Shown here piece by piece: positions 23,359-26,711 of a stretch of DNA of 26,711 bases. Within the stretch, counting starts at the first letter, position 1, and the number at the start of each line of letters is the position of its first letter. The stretch is from JBNAVY01 sp049700195 (GTDB taxonomy: Bacteria > Bacillota > Thermoanaerobacteria > Thermoanaerobacterales > Thermoanaerobacteraceae). The notes under the pieces were generated by a model that was not told the DNA's origin, searched no databases, and saw nothing but the letters and a program-made list of their open reading frames with translations. The translations under genes were made by a program, and so were the position numbers. The stretch lies in NCBI GenBank assembly GCA_049700195.1, contig JBNAVY010000025.1, forward strand, positions 1-26,711, read 5' to 3'.

Positions 23359-24348
23359 ATGGATAAGATTTTGCTATCACATGGTGGTGGCGGAACAATG
23401 ATGGAAAAACTTATTAATGATGTTTTTGCAAATAAATTTGATAATGAGTATTTAAGGCAAATGGAAGATGCGGCTCTTATTTTAGATAATATAACTTTTA
23501 CAACAGATAGCTTTACTGTAAAACCAACTTTTTTTCCTGGTGGTGATATTGGGAAACTTGCTATTTGTGGAACAGTTAATGATTCATCTATGCGAGGGTC
23601 TAAACCTTTATTTTTGACATCGGCATTTATAATTGAAGAAGGATATAGTATAAAAGATTTAAAAAAAATTGTAAATTCAATGGCTGACACAGCTAAAGAG
23701 GCTGGTGTTAAGATAGTAGCAGGAGATACAAAAGTAGTTGAAAGAGGTAGTGTTGATGGTATTTTTATAAATACAACAGGTATAGGAATGATTTATGATG
23801 GAGTAGATGTATCAATAAAGAACGCTAAACCAGGTGATGTTGTTTTAATTTCTGGAACTATAGGAGATCATGGTATGGCTATTATGAGTGCAAGAGAAGG
23901 CCTTAACTTTGAGCCGCAAATATTATCAGATGTTGCACCATTAAACAGTTTAATTGAAAAACTAATGTCTTTAAAAAAAGCTGTTAAAGTTCTTAGAGAT
24001 CCAACAAGAGGTGGAGTAGCAGAAGTAATTTATGAAATATCTAAAATGAGCAGAGTTGGGGTTAAAATATATGAAAAAAATCTACCTGTAAAACCAAGTA
24101 TAAAATCAGTTTGTGACATGATGGGTTTTGATTATCTGCATCTTGCAAATGAAGGTAAATTGATTGCTGTTGTTGATAAAAATTATGCTGATGAAGCTTT
24201 AAAAATAATGAAATCAGATAAATATGGAAAAGAAGCACAAATAATAGGTGAAATAAATGATTCGAATTTAGTAACAATAGATACTATTTATGGGACTTCA
24301 AGAATTGTAGATAGGCCAATTGGTGAATTATTGCCAAGAATTTGTTAA
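23359..24348 (+). CDS. hypE: Hydrogenase maturation protein HypE
   Basis: About 329 residues, a PurM/ThiL-like ATP-dependent dehydratase that turns its own C-terminal thiocarboxamide into a thiocyanate and so supplies cyanide to HypC-HypD. The glycine-rich start LSHGGGGTMMEKLI, DDAA-like segment (MEDAALILDN), GDTKVVERG, LRDPTRGGVAEVIYEI and the terminal PRIC, whose cysteine carries the carbamoyl/cyano group, are all present. I chose ATG 23359, with AAAGGAG 8 bases upstream, over TTG 23338, which overlaps hypD. It is the last gene of the operon; no strong terminator follows. Confidence 0.97.
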   Translation: MDKILLSHGGGGTMMEKLINDVFANKFDNEYLRQMEDAALILDNITFTTDSFTVKPTFFPGGDIGKLAICGTVNDSSMRGSKPLFLTSAFIIEEGYSIKDLKKIVNSMADTAKEAGVKIVAGDTKVVERGSVDGIFINTTGIGMIYDGVDVSIKNAKPGDVVLISGTIGDHGMAIMSAREGLNFEPQILSDVAPLNSLIEKLMSLKKAVKVLRDPTRGGVAEVIYEISKMSRVGVKIYEKNLPVKPSIKSVCDMMGFDYLHLANEGKLIAVVDKNYADEALKIMKSDKYGKEAQIIGEINDSNLVTIDTIYGTSRIVDRPIGELLPRIC

Positions 24349-24413
24349 AAATGATAATTGAATATGTTGTTATATAAAAAATATCATTTATTTAAAAAAA
24401 ATTTTATAAAAAA

Positions 24414-24440
24414 AGAGGTATATTTGTTTTTATGTAGAAT
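24414..24440 (+). promoter_or_regulatory. Sigma-H-type promoter of the Spo0F-like gene
   Basis: AGAGGTATA at 24414-24422, an 11-base spacer, and GTAGAAT at 24434-24440 agree with the sigma-H pattern (RnAGGAwWW, 11-12 bases, RnnGAAT) except for one base. A TATAAT overlaps at 24440-24445 but has no good -35. The rest of the 153-base gap is AT-rich and holds only a weak inverted repeat (AAATGATA/TATCATTT). Confidence 0.45.
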
Positions 24441-24501
24441 ATAATCTATTGTGTGTGTAAAAATGTAGTTTTATGATTTTGTATATAAAAGGTGGCATAA
24501 A

Positions 24502-24852
24502 ATGAGTAAAATTTTAGTTTTAGATGATAACAGAGGCATATGCCATTTATTAGAAGAAATATTTTCTATGGATGGCCATGAAGTAAAGGCATATTCAGAA
24601 ATTGATTCAATTGATATTGATTTTGAAAAATTTAAACCTGATATTGGCATTTTTGATATAAATATGAATAGTGATATGCTTAAAATAGTAAAAAAATTAA
24701 AAAAATTACATCCTGAAATGAAGAAAATTTTCATGTCTGCTGATGAACCTGATAATAAATATAAGGGGTATCCTTTTATTTCTAAACCTTTTGACATCTT
24801 AAAATTAAAACAGTTTGTTTATGATATAATAAAAGAAAAACTAGTAGTTTAA
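24502..24852 (+). CDS. Spo0F-like single-domain response regulator
   Basis: 116 residues, one CheY-like receiver without an output domain. The acidic pocket (VLDDN), the phosphoacceptor Asp in IFDINM, the switch Ser in IFMSADE and the lysine in ISKPFD are all present, so it should be phosphorylatable. The opening SKILVLDDNRGICHLLEEIF resembles Spo0F (seen as ILVLDDNRGI). The segment between IFMSAD and SKPFD is about six residues shorter than in Spo0F, so helix 4 is reduced or absent. Position near rho (as in Bacillus) and the sigma-H-type promoter support a sporulation-phosphorelay role; a different signalling partner is possible. Confidence 0.85.
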   Translation: MSKILVLDDNRGICHLLEEIFSMDGHEVKAYSEIDSIDIDFEKFKPDIGIFDINMNSDMLKIVKKLKKLHPEMKKIFMSADEPDNKYKGYPFISKPFDILKLKQFVYDIIKEKLVV

Positions 24853-24960
24853 AATATTGGCAAATATTAAATCTATTCTTTAAAATGTATATTTTTGTGA
24901 ATATTTTTATTGTATATGTCTATAATATTTATAAGGATAATTAAAATTAAAATATTTAAC

Positions 24961-24989
24961 TTGACATTCCCAAAAATTATAAATAAAAT
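24961..24989 (+). promoter_or_regulatory. Sigma-A-type promoter of rho
   Basis: TTGACA at 24961-24966, a 17-base spacer, and TAAAAT at 24984-24989. It implies a leader of nearly 200 bases before the rho start. The preceding stretch, 24853-24960, is very AT-rich and shows nothing I can assign. Confidence 0.65.
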
Positions 24990-25057
24990 ATTTATATAAT
25001 ATAAAACATTTCCTTCCTCAATTTATTGTTTTCAAATCTGTTTTGGAGGTTGTAACT

Positions 25058-25075
25058 TTGTTAAAATTCAGCTAA
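25058..25075 (+). other. Possible five-codon leader peptide in the rho leader
   Basis: TTG TTA AAA TTC AGC TAA (25058-25075, MLKFS) is preceded by GGAGG at 25045-25049, 8 bases upstream. A good ribosome site with nothing else to serve; translation is unproven. Confidence 0.25.
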
Positions 25076-25145
25076 TGTCTTCAACTTCGGATTTTAATCC
25101 ATTTAACAGCTAAGTAATATTTTTTGTTGTTTTTTAGTATAAACA

Positions 25146-25166
25146 TTTTCATAATATTTATGAAAA
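25146..25166 (+). promoter_or_regulatory. Hairpin just before the rho ribosome site
   Basis: TTTTCATAA and TTATGAAAA pair perfectly around TAT, ending about 13 bases before the AGGAGG of rho. It could modulate translation or mark a processing site. AT-only stem, so weak. Confidence 0.3.
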
Positions 25167-25191
25167 CATTTTGATTTTAGGAGGTGTACTT

Positions 25192-26711
25192 TTGAGTTTT
25201 GGTAATTTAGATAATTTAAGCTTGTTAGAATTGAGAGAAATTGCTAAAAATCTTGGTATAAAAAGCATTACAAAGTATAGAAAACAGGATTTGATTGATA
25301 AAATATCAGAAATAGATAGTCAAATTGACACAAAAGTTATTATTCCTGAAGAAGATGGTAAAAAATTAGTAATAAATGATGTGGAAGAAGTTAAACCAGA
25401 CAAAGAAAAAGAAGAAAGTATTGTCAAAAATAATTCTAATGAAGATAAAAATGGTAAAATTGAGATATTGAAAGAAGCTAAGGACATAATACCTGTTAAA
25501 AAAGATATAATAATAACTCCGCCACAAAGCAATAATTATGTCAAAGATGGACTATCTTTTATGCGTGAAGTTTCGGAACCTTTAAAGGAACTTATTGAAA
25601 CACAAGGAGATGTGTTAGCTGAAGGGGTATTAGATATAATGCCTGACGGATATGGTTTTTTACGTGTTGAAAATTTTATCCAAGGGCCAAAGGATATATA
25701 TATATCACAGTCTCAGATAAGAAGATTCAACTTAAAAATAGGTGATAAAGTTAAAGGAATTACTAGAATTCCTAGAGAAGGAGAAAAATATTCTGCAATT
25801 TTATATGTTGAATCTATAAATGGCGAAAATCCTGAATACGCTAAAAAAAGGAAACCTTTTGATGAGTTAACTCCGATTTTCCCAGATCAAAAATTAAAAT
25901 TAGAGACAAGCTCTACAGAATTTGCAATGAGATTAGTTGATATAATAGCACCTATTGGCAAGGGGCAAAGAGGTATGATTGTAGCACCTCCTAAAGCAGG
26001 TAAAACTACTCTTCTTAAAAAAATTGCTAATAGCATTTCTCAAAATCATCCAGAAGTTGTATTAATAGTACTTTTAATAGATGAAAGACCAGAAGAGGTT
26101 ACAGATATGAAAAGATCAATAAAAGGAGAGGTTGTTTATTCAACTTTTGATGAACTTCCGGAACATCATACTAAAGTAGCAGAAATGGTTTTGGAGTATG
26201 CAAAAAGACTTGTGGAATACAAAAAAGATGTAGTTATTTTAATGGATAGTATTACCAGACTAGCAAGAGCATATAATCTTGTTACGCCACCATCGGGGAG
26301 AACATTGTCTGGTGGTATTGATCCTTCTGCACTTCATCCACCAAAAAGATTTTTTGGTGCTGCTAGAAATATTGAAGAAGGAGGGAGTCTGACTATTTTA
26401 GCTACTGCCTTAATTGAAACAGGAAGCAGGATGGATGATGTAATATTTGAGGAATTCAAAGGTACGGGTAATATGGAACTCCATCTTGACAGAAGACTTC
26501 AGGAAAGGCGGATTTTCCCTGCTATTGATATTTATAAATCTGGGACAAGAAAAGAAGAACTTTTATTATCGGATAAAGAACTTAGTGCGATATGGACTTT
26601 GAGAAATGTAATGTCAAATGTTCAAACAGGTGAAGTTACTGAAATGCTTATAGAAAAGTTAGTCAAAACTAAAACAAATGAAGAATTTATAGAAATGATA
26701 AATTCACAATT
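25192..26711 (+). CDS. rho: Transcription termination factor Rho, 3' end missing
   Basis: 506 codons are open to the window edge, probably nearly complete. Rho is a hexameric RNA-dependent ATPase that ends transcription. The N-terminal Rho_N/SAP-like domain (about 1-42, SLLELREIAKNLGIKS) is followed by an insertion rich in Lys, Glu, Asn and Asp (about 45-120), common in many non-enterobacterial Rho proteins. The OB-fold primary RNA site begins near 139 (GVLDIMPDGYGFLR). The ATPase carries Walker A PPKAGKT (266-272), LLIDERPEEV, Walker B VVILMDSITRLARAYN and the RNA-binding Q-loop SGRTLSGG. The start is TTG 25192 after AGGAGG. Its frame has no internal stop. Confidence 0.97.
   Translation, partial: MSFGNLDNLSLLELREIAKNLGIKSITKYRKQDLIDKISEIDSQIDTKVIIPEEDGKKLVINDVEEVKPDKEKEESIVKNNSNEDKNGKIEILKEAKDIIPVKKDIIITPPQSNNYVKDGLSFMREVSEPLKELIETQGDVLAEGVLDIMPDGYGFLRVENFIQGPKDIYISQSQIRRFNLKIGDKVKGITRIPREGEKYSAILYVESINGENPEYAKKRKPFDELTPIFPDQKLKLETSSTEFAMRLVDIIAPIGKGQRGMIVAPPKAGKTTLLKKIANSISQNHPEVVLIVLLIDERPEEVTDMKRSIKGEVVYSTFDELPEHHTKVAEMVLEYAKRLVEYKKDVVILMDSITRLARAYNLVTPPSGRTLSGGIDPSALHPPKRFFGAARNIEEGGSLTILATALIETGSRMDDVIFEEFKGTGNMELHLDRRLQERRIFPAIDIYKSGTRKEELLLSDKELSAIWTLRNVMSNVQTGEVTEMLIEKLVKTKTNEEFIEMINSQ

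Noticed and set aside
23232..23690. 152-codon minus-strand frame across hypD/hypE
   Set aside because: It lies antisense to two well-supported Hyp genes and shows no domain or ribosome site.
24349..24400. Terminator after hypE
   Set aside because: Only an A/T stem (AAATGATA/TATCATTT) with a 24-base loop is present; too weak to call.
1..26711. CRISPR array, tRNA or rRNA genes, phage or transposase genes
   Set aside because: I saw no regularly spaced repeats, no tRNA-like cloverleaf and no integrase or transposase motifs on either strand.

Overview
The window is AT-rich DNA, dense in genes, with strong AGGAGG-type ribosome binding sites and frequent TTG/GTG starts. It reads as a chromosomal segment of an anaerobic, probably spore-forming Firmicute of the class Clostridia. 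The clues are SigI/RsgI, S-layer homology repeats, a Spo0F-like receiver, a YabE-type cell-wall protein and an energy-converting Ech-type [NiFe] hydrogenase. I cannot resolve the genus; this hydrogenase suggests a fermentative hydrogen producer, possibly thermophilic (inference).

Layout. (1) 1-5800, plus strand: the end of metG, then tatD, a YabE-like G5/3D protein, rsmA and an unknown clostridial protein. The order resembles the Bacillus metS-tatD-yabE-rnmV-ksgA locus, but no rnmV is present. (2) 5824-9520, minus strand: a HPr-like protein without the catalytic His, a 244-bp inverted-repeat element (6225-6468), an S-layer-homology/PrcB-like protein, anti-sigma factor RsgI and sigma factor SigI. 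The sigI frame is broken at a run of ten A. Two similar sigma-I-type promoter motifs lie upstream of sigI and of the SLH gene. (3) 9638-13579: mrp (Fe-S carrier), a convergent NifX-like gene interrupted by one TGA, a two-gene unit of a membrane-anchored protein and a short FtsH-like protease, and hfq with an unusual Sm2 motif. (4) 13692-24348: one long operon, echABCDEF-hypABFCDE, encoding the membrane hydrogenase and the general NiFe-cofactor maturation machinery, with overlapping or tightly spaced genes behind a strong promoter. (5) 24414-26711: a Spo0F-like single receiver domain with a sigma-H-type promoter, then rho with a long leader, truncated by the window edge.

In the hydrogenase operon, EchF and EchC pass electrons from reduced ferredoxin to the NiFe site of EchE, while EchA and EchB form the ion-translocating membrane arm. 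HypA/HypB deliver nickel, HypF/HypE make the cyanide ligands, and HypC/HypD assemble the Fe(CN)2CO unit. The large subunit ends three residues after its last nickel ligand, which fits the absence of a maturation endopeptidase.

I did not find one clearly new multi-gene system. The observations most worth checking are the sigI homopolymer frameshift with rsgI coupling, the in-frame TGA in the NifX-like gene, an internal ribosome binding site in metG that would make a free tRNA-binding domain, the structured repeat element, the paired sigma-I promoter motifs and the short FtsH with its membrane partner.
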